A DNA stretch of 13,293 bases, from positions 1 to 13,293 of the forward strand of contig NZ_JACOPQ010000023.1 of the NCBI RefSeq assembly GCF_014287675.1, written 5' to 3'. Shown here piece after piece: positions 6,348 through 12,702 of the stretch. The notes beneath the pieces were generated by a model, which saw nothing but the letters and a program-made list of their open reading frames with translations, searched no databases and was not told where the DNA came from. Position 1 is the stretch's first letter. Every line of letters begins with the position of its first letter. The DNA is from Lawsonibacter faecis. Lineage in GTDB: Bacteria; Bacillota; Clostridia; Oscillospirales; Oscillospiraceae. The translations under genes were made by a program, and so were the position numbers.

Positions 6348-7361
6348 CTAGGCATAGCCCTGGCGGATTTCTTCGTCCCACTTGGTGACGGTGAGGGTGG
6401 AGAGGTCAATGGTGTAGTCCCAGCCCAGCATCTCTGCGCTGTCCTCGCGGAAATAGAGGCCGTCCTCAAACTGCCGGATAACCGGGTCGCCCACATAGAC
6501 ATATTTCTGGAAGAGCCCGGCCGCCAGCGCTCTGGGGAAGATGACGGCCAGATCCTGCAAAATGCCGTCGTCCAGGCGAGTGAGGCCGGAGTCCTGATAG
6601 TCTGCAAATTTCAGCCAAGTGTGGCCGCTCTCGTCTGTGAAGGGCACCCCCTGGGAGGGGGCCTCGCCGGTAAGACAGGCCATGGCGGCGCCGGCCCGGT
6701 CGAGATACGCCCGGAAGAAGGCCCGCCGGCCGTCTTGTATCATGGCGGCGTCGCCCCGCTCCCCGCCGCGGGAGACCAGCAGCTCGCCCAGCACGCCGTA
6801 CCAGCCGCCGTCGTGCCAAATGCCGTCGATTTCCACGTAGGAGCCCAGGGGCGCGCGCTCCCCGGCGCGATTTTCCAGGATCAGATAGGTCTGCCAGCCG
6901 TCGTGGTACCAGCCGTCCCCGTCCAGCCAGGCCCCGCCAGCAAAGTCGGCACGGGTCTTGGGGGTCTCCAGGCGGTAGTCCAGGGCGTAAATTTCCAACA
7001 CCGCGCCGGTGAGGATGTCGTCGAAGGATCGGGAGTGGATCAGGGAGAGGGGTTCGCCGCCGGTGAAAAAGTCGGGCTCGCGCCGGACCTGGGCGTCGAT
7101 TAAGTCCAGGGCGTAGTCCACGGCCTCGGCGGGGACGCTCTCAAAGACCGCGGACGGGGTCCCGCCCGGGGAGGGCGCGGACTGGTTGCAGGCCACCAGT
7201 CCGCCGGCCAGGACGGTGAGGACCAGCGCGGCGGCCACCAGGAGGGGGGCACGGGAGCTTGCGGCGGAAAACAGGTTGCCCAGCCGGGTCTTTACGGCCC
7301 TGGAGCCGCCCCGGAGCTCCGTGGAGAAGGCGGTGCGGGGGGCGCGGGGGGGTCTGCGCAC
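6348..7361 (-). CDS. Membrane-anchored sensor protein A with an M56-tail leader, cut by an amber codon
   Basis: A 337-residue product as it stands. Residues 1-38 (MRRPPRAPRTAFSTELRGGS, then a basic segment with KTRLGNLFSAA) closely match the leader of protein B and resemble the tail of intact M56 proteases. The helix PLLVAAALVLTVLAGGLVAC ends in a lipobox and is followed by a Ser/Pro-rich linker and an extracytoplasmic domain different from that of B. The start is GTG 7361, with AAAGGAGG 7 bases upstream. It follows blaI by 57 bases and precedes sensor B, so it is the second gene of the operon. The frame stops at TAG 6350-6348 but stays open beyond it for 195 more codons. The stop lies between two copies of ATCCGCCAGGGC placed 24 bases apart. 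The product may still be exported in truncated form. Confidence 0.7.
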   Translation of the reverse strand: MRRPPRAPRTAFSTELRGGSRAVKTRLGNLFSAASSRAPLLVAAALVLTVLAGGLVACNQSAPSPGGTPSAVFESVPAEAVDYALDLIDAQVRREPDFFTGGEPLSLIHSRSFDDILTGAVLEIYALDYRLETPKTRADFAGGAWLDGDGWYHDGWQTYLILENRAGERAPLGSYVEIDGIWHDGGWYGVLGELLVSRGGERGDAAMIQDGRRAFFRAYLDRAGAAMACLTGEAPSQGVPFTDESGHTWLKFADYQDSGLTRLDDGILQDLAVIFPRALAAGLFQKYVYVGDPVIRQFEDGLYFREDSAEMLGWDYTIDLSTLTVTKWDEEIRQGYA

Positions 7362-7418
7362 AAAAAGCCCTCCTTTCTGTAATTAAAATGAGGTTGGACG
7401 GGTGAAATGTGACAGGAA

Positions 7419-7802
7419 TCAGGGCTTATCTTCCCGACGCAGGTCGTCCAGATAGCGCTGGAGCTCGTCCAGATCCTCCGCCTCCACCTGACCGTCCCCG
7501 GTCAGAGAGGCCACGAAGCCCTTCAGCGAACTGCCGAAGAGCTGGTCCAGCACGGCCTTTCCCTCGAAGGACTGGTACTCCTCCCGGGTGACCAGCGGGG
7601 TATAGTAATTGCTTTTGCCCTGCCTGCGGCAGGAGACAAAGCCCTTCTGGGTCAGCCGGGCCAGATAGGTGTTGACTGTGTTGCTGGCCCAGCCGCGGGG
7701 GGCCAGGGCGTCCTCCAGCTGAGCGCGGGGGGTCTCGCCTCCGGCGGCCCAGAGGGCCTTGAGGACCTCCAGCTCAGTATCGGGCAGTCGGCGCAGTTTC
7801 AT
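7419..7802 (-). CDS. blaI: BlaI/MecI/CopY family transcriptional repressor
   Basis: A 127-residue winged-helix repressor of normal length. It opens MKLRRLPDTELEVLKALWAAGG, the typical first helix of BlaI-type proteins (usually LPDAELEVMKVLW). It continues with RAQLEDAL and a recognition region NTVNTYLARLTQKGFVSCRRQGKSNYYTPLV (about 37-68), then an acidic C-terminal dimerisation half with YQSFEGKAVLDQLFGSSLKGFVASL. Such repressors bind as dimers to palindromes at their own promoters and are removed when the partner M56 protease acts. ATG 7802 has AAAGGAG about 6 bases upstream. It is the first gene of the operon with sensors A and B and the M56 protease, and a palindrome lies just upstream, which fits autoregulation. 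The controlled stress (antibiotic, peptide or other) cannot be read from sequence; no beta-lactamase gene is present. Confidence 0.92.
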   Translation of the reverse strand: MKLRRLPDTELEVLKALWAAGGETPRAQLEDALAPRGWASNTVNTYLARLTQKGFVSCRRQGKSNYYTPLVTREEYQSFEGKAVLDQLFGSSLKGFVASLTGDGQVEAEDLDELQRYLDDLRREDKP

Positions 7803-7815
7803 GGACGGCTCCTTT

Positions 7816-7836
7816 CTACTTCAAATGTAGTTGAAG
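7816..7836 (-). promoter_or_regulatory. Probable BlaI operator
   Basis: On the minus strand CTACATTTGAAGTAG (7830-7816) has CTAC/GTAG ends like known BlaI/MecI operators. An overlapping perfect repeat CTTCAA-N6-TTGAAG spans 7819-7836. It covers the expected transcription start, between the -10 box and the ribosome binding site of blaI. Confidence 0.6.
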
Positions 7837-7845
7837 TTTGATCCT

Positions 7846-7874
7846 ATCTTAGCCCCTGGCCGGCGGAATGTCAA
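7846..7874 (-). promoter_or_regulatory. Sigma-A promoter of the blaI-sensor-M56 operon
   Basis: On the minus strand TTGACA (7874-7869), a 17-base spacer and TAAGAT (7851-7846). The predicted start near 7839 abuts the palindromic operator, so bound repressor would block initiation. Confidence 0.7.
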
Positions 7875-7926
7875 TGACAAAGGGGTTACAAAGGGATACG
7901 CACCGGCAGGATTCCGGGCCGGACGG

Positions 7927-7955
7927 TTGTGCCCGGGGGAGAAGTGTGCTATGAT
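7927..7955 (+). promoter_or_regulatory. Sigma-A promoter of the 64-residue membrane peptide
   Basis: TTGTGC (7927-7932), a 17-base spacer and TATGAT (7950-7955), 29 bases before the ATG at 7985. It diverges from the blaI promoter, with about 50 bases between the -35 boxes. Confidence 0.6.
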
Positions 7956-7984
7956 AGCGCTGTTACGGAGAGAGGAGGTGCGGC

Positions 7985-8179
7985 ATGGCGGAGGGAATCA
8001 CGGTTTTGTTCGGGCAGTTCCTGCGGGTGATTGAGGCGCTGCTTCTGGCGGTGGTCTTCTGTTACCCGGCTGTGCAGCTTTTGCCGCCGCGGCTTTGTCC
8101 TGTGGGGACGGCCTGGTCCCGGGTGCGGGTCGGCCGGCCCTTCTCAGAGAGAAAGACGCTGACGCAGAAGCTGGAATAA
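7985..8179 (+). CDS. Small single-pass membrane peptide of unknown function
   Basis: A 64-residue protein with AGGAGG 6 bases before its ATG and a plausible promoter upstream, which supports it as a real gene. Residues about 6-33 (TVLFGQFLRVIEALLLAVVFCYPAVQLL) form one hydrophobic helix. The remaining C-terminal half is basic (SRVRVGRPFSERKTLTQKL), which predicts a cytoplasmic tail. I do not recognise a family. It is divergent from blaI and 76 bases upstream of a DUF6483 gene on the same strand. The gap contains a modest hairpin, so co-transcription with the next gene is possible but not certain. Confidence 0.5.
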   Translation: MAEGITVLFGQFLRVIEALLLAVVFCYPAVQLLPPRLCPVGTAWSRVRVGRPFSERKTLTQKLE

Positions 8180-8182
8180 GAT

Positions 8183-8208
8183 GCTCCCGTCCCCGGCAGG
8201 GAGGGAGC
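8183..8208 (+). terminator. Weak hairpin after the 64-residue peptide gene
   Basis: GCTCCC (8183-8188) pairs with GGGAGC (8203-8208) across a 14-base loop just after the stop codon. There is no T-run, so it may act as a weak terminator or a processing structure. Confidence 0.3.
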
Positions 8209-8255
8209 GTCGAGATGGATACTCCTTCCCATCATTGAAAAGGAGTATCAAAGTG

Positions 8256-8630
8256 ATGTTTATGAAGCAGGACTGGTTGATGCGGCAGATCGAGGTGCTG
8301 GCCGTGGCTGTCGCCCAATTGGTGTTCGGCAAGGGCGGCGTGGAGTATGATTTGAAGGAAGAGGACGGCCAGACACGGTCGGACGGCGTGGAGCGCGCTC
8401 TGGCGGAGCTGATCGAACAGGACAGGCTGGGGGAGGCGGAGGACCTGCTCTTCGCGGGGCTGGACGGCGTGGACCTCGCCGGGCTGGCTCGGGCGCTGGA
8501 CTTCTATCAGACGGCTAACCGGCTCAGCGACGAGACGCTGGGGCGGCAGGGCTTTACCCGGCAGGAACTGCTGGAGGGGCTGCGGGAGGCCGTGGAACGG
8601 TACGGAATCGACATTCCCGGCTTGGTATAG
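8256..8630 (+). CDS. DUF6483 family protein
   Basis: A 124-residue, acidic, helical soluble protein. It begins MFMKQDWLMRQIEVLAVAVAQLVFGK, the usual opening of the DUF6483 family (an EQDYIMRMI-like start, then a hydrophobic helix ending LLFGK). Short helical repeats follow (ERALAELIEQDRLGEAEDLLFAGLDG; DLAGLARALDFYQTANRLSDETLGRQGFTRQELLEGL), reminiscent of TPR-like packing. The function is unknown. ATG 8256 is chosen because AAAAGGAG lies 10 bases upstream; ATG 8262 or GTG 8253 are also possible. The longer open frame back to 8181 has no ribosome binding site and runs through the hairpin after the preceding gene. A perfect terminator hairpin follows 8 bases after the stop. Confidence 0.82.
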   Translation: MFMKQDWLMRQIEVLAVAVAQLVFGKGGVEYDLKEEDGQTRSDGVERALAELIEQDRLGEAEDLLFAGLDGVDLAGLARALDFYQTANRLSDETLGRQGFTRQELLEGLREAVERYGIDIPGLV

Positions 8631-8637
8631 CGGCAAA

Positions 8638-8669
8638 AGACAGCGGACAGGTATACCTGTCCGCTGTCT
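8638..8669. terminator. Perfect palindromic terminator between DUF6483 and HD-domain genes
   Basis: GACAGCGGACAGG pairs with its complement around a TATA centre; AAAA precedes it and a T/A-rich stretch follows. It ends the rightward DUF6483 gene and, 66 bases beyond its stop, could also serve the leftward HD-domain gene. Confidence 0.78.
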
Positions 8670-8734
8670 CAATTTAATATAATCATCCAGGGGTTCGGCC
8701 GCTTATGCAGTCATACGGGTCAAAATAGTATTTG

Positions 8735-9397
8735 TCATAGAAGGGTAAGTCCGTTGATATTCAGGGTAAACTTCAGGGAAAAAAACTCGGCGGCCTTGCG
8801 GCAGAGGAGCATCCGGTCCAGAAAAATCTCAAAATAGTCCATGACGGCGCAGACCTCGGTATTAATCGTGAGCGTGAGTGTGACGGTCCTGGCCGCGGCG
8901 TCAAGGGCCAGGTCCGACTTCTCCACAGCGTAGTTCACCCGGTCGTGGATATCAAAGTTAATGGTCTCACGGTTGCGGACCCGGCTGCGGCGCACATCCG
9001 TCTTGTCGGCCAGGAGCAGGGCGGCGGCCACGGCGTTGACGGGAAAGGCGGTCTTGTCGTCGTGGTAGCCGATGGCGGTGATGACCACCGCCACATCGGC
9101 GGGGTCCATGCCCAGCTTGTCCAGGATGCGGAAGGCCATCACCGCGCCGGACTGGGCGTGGTCGTTGCGGTTGATGACGTTGCCGATGTCGTGCATGAAG
9201 CCGGCGATTTTGGCGAGTTCGATCTCCCGCGCGTCATACCCGAGGTCCCGCAGGAGGGAGCTGGCGGTCTCGGCGCACTTGGTCACGTGGGCAAAGGAGT
9301 GCTCGGTAAAGCCCAGGGCGATGAGGGAGGCGTCCGCCTGGGTGATATAGGTCCTGATTTCGGGGTTGCTCTTGATGTCCTCGTAGGTAACTCTCAT
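8735..9397 (-). CDS. HD-domain phosphohydrolase family protein
   Basis: A 220-residue cytoplasmic protein of the HD superfamily, metal-dependent phosphohydrolases that often act on nucleotides. Likely metal ligands are visible in order: H33/H37 in TEHSFAHV, the HD pair H69-D70 in GFMHDIGN, H80 in NDHAQSG, H112-D113 in IGYHDDK and D131 in LADKTDVRRSRVR. The C-terminal 60 residues (VTLTLTINTEVCAVMDYFEIFLDRMLLCRKAAEFF) look like a small added beta-helix domain. The substrate cannot be deduced. ATG 9397 gives the start typical of this group (MRVTYEDIKSNPEIRTYI); GAAGGAGA lies about 13 bases upstream, a slightly long spacing. It is transcribed alone from its own sigma-A promoter. Confidence 0.85.
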   Translation of the reverse strand: MRVTYEDIKSNPEIRTYITQADASLIALGFTEHSFAHVTKCAETASSLLRDLGYDAREIELAKIAGFMHDIGNVINRNDHAQSGAVMAFRILDKLGMDPADVAVVITAIGYHDDKTAFPVNAVAAALLLADKTDVRRSRVRNRETINFDIHDRVNYAVEKSDLALDAAARTVTLTLTINTEVCAVMDYFEIFLDRMLLCRKAAEFFSLKFTLNINGLTLL

Positions 9398-9450
9398 AGG
9401 CTGTATCCAGTCTCCTTCAAATATGATAATATGCGTCTCACCATACCTCT

Positions 9451-9479
9451 ATCATAAAACATTTTACAATGGGTTGCAA
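9451..9479 (-). promoter_or_regulatory. Sigma-A promoter of the HD-domain gene
   Basis: On the minus strand TTGCAA (9479-9474), a 17-base spacer and TATGAT (9456-9451). The start would be near 9444, leaving a leader of about 46 bases. The following stretch 9480-9580 shows nothing I can name. Confidence 0.7.
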
Positions 9480-9580
9480 CCGCCCAGGCCATCGGACAAG
9501 GGGGAGCAGAAGCGGTTTCCGTTATGATTCCCCAAAGAGTGAAGTTTTGACCCCAGCCGCTGAAACTGTGCGGAATAAAG

Positions 9581-9615
9581 CACGCGGGGGCGGACAAAAT
9601 GTCCGCCCCCGCGTG
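9581..9615 (-). terminator. Terminator of the Cys/His-rich protein gene
   Basis: A perfect 16-base-pair stem (CACGCGGGGGCGGACA and its complement) with an AAA loop lies 8 bases beyond the stop codon of the leftward gene ending at 9624. It is followed on that strand by CTTTATTCC. Confidence 0.8.
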
Positions 9616-9623
9616 AACTCCGG

Positions 9624-9899
9624 TCAGCAGCGGCCTGCGTGACAGCCCCGGCCGGAGCCGTGACCCGCGCCGCAGTAAGAGCCGGTGCAGTAGCCGTCGG
9701 CGTGATGATAACCGCAGTAGGTCACGCCGTCGTGGGTGTGGCGGCCGGACTCGGTGCAGCCCTCCACGGTACAGACGGCATAGCCAGCCGCGCCGGCGCC
9801 GCTGTGGTGGCGGCCGCCGTGGGCGGAGGCCGGAATCGCCAGCAGGCCGATGAGCAGGGCGCAGGCCACGCCGCCGGTCAGGATTTTCTTTCGGTTCAT
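9624..9899 (-). CDS. Small exported Cys/His-rich protein, possibly metal-binding
   Basis: A 91-residue protein with a clear signal peptide: MNRKK, a hydrophobic core (VACALLIGLLAIP) and an ASA cleavage motif before HGG at about residue 27. The mature part has 7 cysteines and 9 histidines in about 65 residues, with CTVEGCTESGRHTHDGVTYC and GYHHADGYCTGSYC followed by a Gly/His/Cys tail. This spacing suggests metal binding or disulfides in the envelope, but no catalytic domain is visible. ATG 9899 is chosen because GAAGGGAG lies 8 bases upstream; the open frame extends to 10073 but would lack a signal peptide at its start. It diverges from sigI-rsgI and carries the same promoter element, so it is probably a SigI target. 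RsgI also ends in a His-rich tail, which hints at a shared signal. Confidence 0.75.
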   Translation of the reverse strand: MNRKKILTGGVACALLIGLLAIPASAHGGRHHSGAGAAGYAVCTVEGCTESGRHTHDGVTYCGYHHADGYCTGSYCGAGHGSGRGCHAGRC

Positions 9900-9929
9900 G
9901 TAAAAGTCTCCCTTCGTATTGTCGTTAAC

Positions 9930-9963
9930 AGGATACGGCCGCCGGGTGGAAAAACGTAGGGTG
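9930..9963 (-). promoter_or_regulatory. Putative SigI-type promoter of the Cys/His-rich protein gene
   Basis: On the minus strand CACCCTA (9963-9957), 19 bases and CGTATCCT (9937-9930). The identical pair with the identical spacing precedes sigI. ACCC-like -35 and CGWA-like -10 boxes are known for SigI-type factors. The element ends 30 bases before the ATG. Confidence 0.65.
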
Positions 9964-10084
9964 AGGGAAAAATAAATACACCGCGGGGTGGACCAGAGAG
10001 CTGCCCCCCGCCGAAGCACGCTTTTTCGCCGTACTGCGCCGGTTTCCTTAAAATCCGCCGGACATTTCGCCAATTATTCCGATA

Positions 10085-10118
10085 CACCCTATGAAAACCG
10101 TGCAGGGTGTCGTATCCT
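10085..10118 (+). promoter_or_regulatory. Putative autoregulatory SigI-type promoter of sigI-rsgI
   Basis: CACCCTA (10085-10091), 19 bases and CGTATCCT (10111-10118), 24 bases before the sigI ATG. ACACCCT (10084-10090) is also inverted as AGGGTGT (10104-10110) within the spacer, so a second regulator or a fold is possible. No good sigma-A promoter is seen nearby. Confidence 0.65.
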
Positions 10119-10142
10119 TAAAAACAGAGAGAAGGTGAGGGC

Positions 10143-10811
10143 ATGGAAGAACTGGAGAAACGGGTTCAGGCCGCCGGCCGGGACAGGCGGGCGATGGACG
10201 CACTCCTGCGTGACTACCTGCCCTTCCTGAAAAAGCAGGCGGCCCTGGGCGGACCCGGCCTGGATTACGACGACCGGCTGAGCCTCTCCATGCTGGCCTT
10301 CGCCGACGCGGCCCGGCGGTACGACGGGAGCCGTGGAGCGTTCCTGCCCTTTGCCGGGGTTTGCATCCGCAACCGCCTTCTGGACGAGAGCCGCCGGGAG
10401 CTGCGGCGCACGGAAAAAATTCTGCCCCTCAACATGGAACAGGCCGTCTCCGACCCCTGCGCCCAGGCGCTGGAACGGCAGGCCCTGGCGGAGGAAATAG
10501 GGGAGCTTGACAAGGCCCTCGCCCTGTGCGGCGTGACCTTCGGGGAGCTGCCGGGGGTCTGCCCCAGCCAGCAGAGGGCCCGGACGCTTTGCCTACAGCT
10601 GGCGGCCTGCGTGGCGGCGGACGGGGGGCTGCGGGGGGACTTTCGCCGGACGGGACGGCTGCCCCAGGGCGAGCTTGCCCGGCGGTTTCAGATCTCGGTC
10701 AAGACGGTGGAGAAGCACCGCAAGTATATTGCGGCCCTGGCGGTCCTCCTCATCGGGGACTTTCCGGGCATCCGGGCATTCCTGCCCAAGGGGGAGGCGG
10801 CGCAGACGTGA
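10143..10811 (+). CDS. sigI: SigI family RNA polymerase sigma factor
   Basis: A 222-residue alternative sigma factor of the SigI type, which directs RNA polymerase to envelope or stress genes in Bacillus and clostridia. Region 2 lies near the N-terminus: LRDYLPFLKKQA, then LDYDDRLSLSMLAFADAARRYDGSRGAFLPFAGVCIRNRLLDESRREL (about 39-86). The C-terminal DNA-binding part has the typical SigI signature RRFQISVKTVEKHRKYIAALAVLLIGDFPGIRAFLPKG (about 178-216). Length is close to the family's usual 230-250. ATG 10143 has GAAGGTGAGG just upstream. The stop overlaps the rsgI start (GTGA), the usual sign of a coupled sigma/anti-sigma pair. The upstream element shared with the divergent Cys/His-rich gene suggests autoregulation. 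Confidence 0.9.
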   Translation: MEELEKRVQAAGRDRRAMDALLRDYLPFLKKQAALGGPGLDYDDRLSLSMLAFADAARRYDGSRGAFLPFAGVCIRNRLLDESRRELRRTEKILPLNMEQAVSDPCAQALERQALAEEIGELDKALALCGVTFGELPGVCPSQQRARTLCLQLAACVAADGGLRGDFRRTGRLPQGELARRFQISVKTVEKHRKYIAALAVLLIGDFPGIRAFLPKGEAAQT

Positions 10812-11593
10812 GGACGGGCGTGGTTTTGGAATTAAAGGACGGCCGGGCGGTGGTGCTGGACGGCTCCGGGGGCTTCCGGGAGGTGTCCGCCCGGACTGAG
10901 TGGCGCGCCGGGGACGTGGTATCTCTGCCGGGGGCGCGGACGCGGCCGGGGCGGTGGGCCGGACTGGCCGCCTGCCTGGTGCTGCTCCTGCTGGGCGGGG
11001 GCGGCTGGCTGTGGCTGTCCCCCGCGGCGCTGGTGAGCCTGGACGTGAACCCCTCGGTGGAGCTGACCCTGAACCGCTTCGACCGGGTGCTCTCCGCCCG
11101 GGCCATGAACGACGAAGGGCTCGGGCTGCTGGACGCGGGCGGGGTGAAGGGCATGACGGCGGACGCTGCGGTGTCCACGCTGCTGGGCAGCGGCTATCTG
11201 GAGCCCTACCTGGAGCGGGAGAACGCCGTGACCCTCACTGTACAGTCGGGGAACGCGGCCACAGAGACGCGGCTGCTGGTACTGGTGGACAACGCCGCCG
11301 GGGCGTCGGTGGACGCCGGCACCCGGGTGTCGTGCCATGGCGTGGACCGGTCCGTTGTGGAGGCCGCCCACGGCCACGGCGTGACGGCGGGGAAGTATCT
11401 GGCTCTGATGGAGCTTCAGGAGGCAGACCCGGAAATCGACATCAGCGAGTACGCCCATTGCGGCATCGGGGAGATAGAGGAGCAGACCGAGCGCTGCCAT
11501 ACGGCTGAAAGCGGGACCGGCGTGAGCGACGCTCCGGCGGACGGCGCCAGCGCTGGCTGCGGCCAGGGCGGCAGGCACGGCCACGGCCACTGA
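10808..11593 (+). CDS. rsgI: RsgI-type membrane anti-sigma factor with a His-rich tail
   Basis: A 261-residue single-pass protein that would hold SigI at the membrane. Residues 1-45 form the cytoplasmic anti-sigma domain (VRTGVVLELKDGRAVVL, AGDVVSLPG). The helix is about 49-70 (RWAGLAACLVLLLLGGGGWLWL). The conserved juxtamembrane part follows: ALVSLDVNPSVELTLNRFDRVLSARAMNDEG. N81-P82 matches the Asn-Pro bond where related RsgI proteins cleave themselves. The outer part contains AHGHGVTAGKYLALMELQE and ends in a tail with GCGQGGRHGHGH, so a metal or redox signal is possible. No carbohydrate-binding or enzyme domain is attached, unlike cellulosome RsgI proteins. The start is GTG 10808, overlapping the sigI stop, with GGGGGAGG 10 bases upstream; upstream in-frame starts lie inside sigI. 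A terminator follows. Confidence 0.88.
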   Translation: MRTGVVLELKDGRAVVLDGSGGFREVSARTEWRAGDVVSLPGARTRPGRWAGLAACLVLLLLGGGGWLWLSPAALVSLDVNPSVELTLNRFDRVLSARAMNDEGLGLLDAGGVKGMTADAAVSTLLGSGYLEPYLERENAVTLTVQSGNAATETRLLVLVDNAAGASVDAGTRVSCHGVDRSVVEAAHGHGVTAGKYLALMELQEADPEIDISEYAHCGIGEIEEQTERCHTAESGTGVSDAPADGASAGCGQGGRHGHGH

Positions 11594-11621
11594 TCCATGC
11601 GCCAGAAAGCGAATGAACCGA

Positions 11622-11665
11622 AAAATAGGGGCCGGGATACCCACGGGTATCCCGGCCCCTATTTT
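11622..11665. terminator. Bidirectional terminator between rsgI and metA
   Basis: A perfect 21-base-pair stem (AAAATAGGGGCCGGGATACCC with its complement, AC centre) has A-runs and T-runs at its base on both strands. It sits 28 bases after rsgI and 1 base from the metA stop codon, so it ends both convergent units. Confidence 0.92.
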
Positions 11666-11666
11666 C

Positions 11667-12581
11667 TTAGATACTGGTCAGGTCGTAGGGCGTCGTCTGA
11701 TAGACGTAGTAATTCAGCCAGTTGGTATAGAGAAGCTGCCCGGCGCTGCGCCAGCGGACCACCGGGGGCTTCTTTGGGTCGTCGCCGGGGAAGTAGTGGG
11801 CGGGGACGGCGATGTCCAGCCCCTTGTCCACATCCCGCCAGTACTCCCTGGCCAGGGTGTCCGGGTCGTACTCAGGATGGCCGAGGATGAAGAACTGGCG
11901 GCTGTCCTGGCTCTTCACGGCAAAGACCCCGGCCTCGTGGGACTCGGCGATGAGTTCCAGGTCGGCGACCTTTAAGATATCCGACTTCCAGACCTCGGTG
12001 TACCGGGAGTTGGGGGCGTAGAACACGTCGTCGAAACCCCGGAAGAGGGGGGAGCTGGGCTTGAGAACGGTATGCTCGTAGACGCCGAAGAGCTTCTGCG
12101 GCAGGGAGCGCTTCTCAATGCCGAAGTGGTAGTAGAGCCCGGCCTGGGCGCCCCAGCAGATATGGAGGGTAGAGTGGGTGTGGGTTTTGGACCACTCCAT
12201 AATCTCGCAGAGCTCCGCCCAGTAGTCCACCTGGTCGAACTCCAGATTCTCCACCGGCGCGCCTGTGATGATCATGCCGTCATACTTCTTGTCCCGAATC
12301 CGGTCGAAGGTGGTGTAGAAGCTCTCCAGATGGTCGCTGTCCGTGTGCTGGGAGATATAACTGGAGGTGCGCAGCAGCTCCACCTGAATCTGAAGCGGGG
12401 TGTTGGACAGCTTGCGGAGGATCTGGGTCTCGGTGACGATCTTGGTGGGCATCAGATTGAGGATGAGAACATTCAGAGGACGGATGTCCTGATGCATAGC
12501 CCGGTATTCCGTCATGACGAAGATGTTCTCGCTCTCCAGCACCGCGCGGGCGGGGAGGGAATCGGGTACCTTAATAGGCAT
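11667..12581 (-). CDS. metA: Homoserine O-acetyltransferase (MetA/MetAA type)
   Basis: A 304-residue cytoplasmic enzyme that acylates L-homoserine in the first committed step of methionine synthesis. It has the full MetA fold and length: MPIKVPDSLPA, NLMPTKIVTETQILRKLSNTP (42-62), TGAPVENLEFDQVDYW (106-121), HICWGAQAGLYYHFG (140-154) with nucleophile C142, and LGHPEYD (233-239) with H235 and E237. Numbering matches the family exactly. Residue 111 is Glu (GAPVE) where E. coli has Gly (GAPLG); in this family Glu goes with acetyl-CoA rather than succinyl-CoA, so acetyltransferase is the better name. ATG 12581 has AGGAGG 8 bases upstream; the open frame to 12902 is non-coding leader. Transcribed alone from a sigma-A promoter with a leader of about 30 bases, too short for a SAM riboswitch or T-box. 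Confidence 0.97.
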   Translation of the reverse strand: MPIKVPDSLPARAVLESENIFVMTEYRAMHQDIRPLNVLILNLMPTKIVTETQILRKLSNTPLQIQVELLRTSSYISQHTDSDHLESFYTTFDRIRDKKYDGMIITGAPVENLEFDQVDYWAELCEIMEWSKTHTHSTLHICWGAQAGLYYHFGIEKRSLPQKLFGVYEHTVLKPSSPLFRGFDDVFYAPNSRYTEVWKSDILKVADLELIAESHEAGVFAVKSQDSRQFFILGHPEYDPDTLAREYWRDVDKGLDIAVPAHYFPGDDPKKPPVVRWRSAGQLLYTNWLNYYVYQTTPYDLTSI

Positions 12582-12618
12582 AAGGCGTACCTCCTGTGGG
12601 GATAGACTTGTCTCCTCT

Positions 12619-12647
12619 ATTATAATGAACGCGGCGGTTTTCCGCAA
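12619..12647 (-). promoter_or_regulatory. Sigma-A promoter of metA
   Basis: On the minus strand TTGCGG (12647-12642), a 17-base spacer and a perfect TATAAT (12624-12619), 37 bases before the metA ATG. No leader regulator fits in that space. Confidence 0.72.
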
Positions 12648-12702
12648 CAGGACATTTAGCGGACAGATGTCCCCGACGAGAAGAATTGCCTTGGAGGAGC
12701 TC

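Noticed and set aside
5898..7103. A 401-codon open frame on the plus strand opposite sensor A
   Set aside because: Same reasons as above; the minus-strand frame matches sensor B's leader and has a clear start.
8181..8255. A longer N-terminus for the DUF6483 protein
   Set aside because: No ribosome binding site; the family's conserved opening starts at ATG 8256.
9900..10073. A longer N-terminus for the Cys/His-rich protein
   Set aside because: It would bury the signal peptide and run through the promoter element; ATG 9899 has a good ribosome binding site.
10526..10807. A longer start for RsgI inside sigI
   Set aside because: SigI clearly occupies this stretch in another frame; GTG 10808 overlaps its stop and yields the normal RsgI N-terminus.
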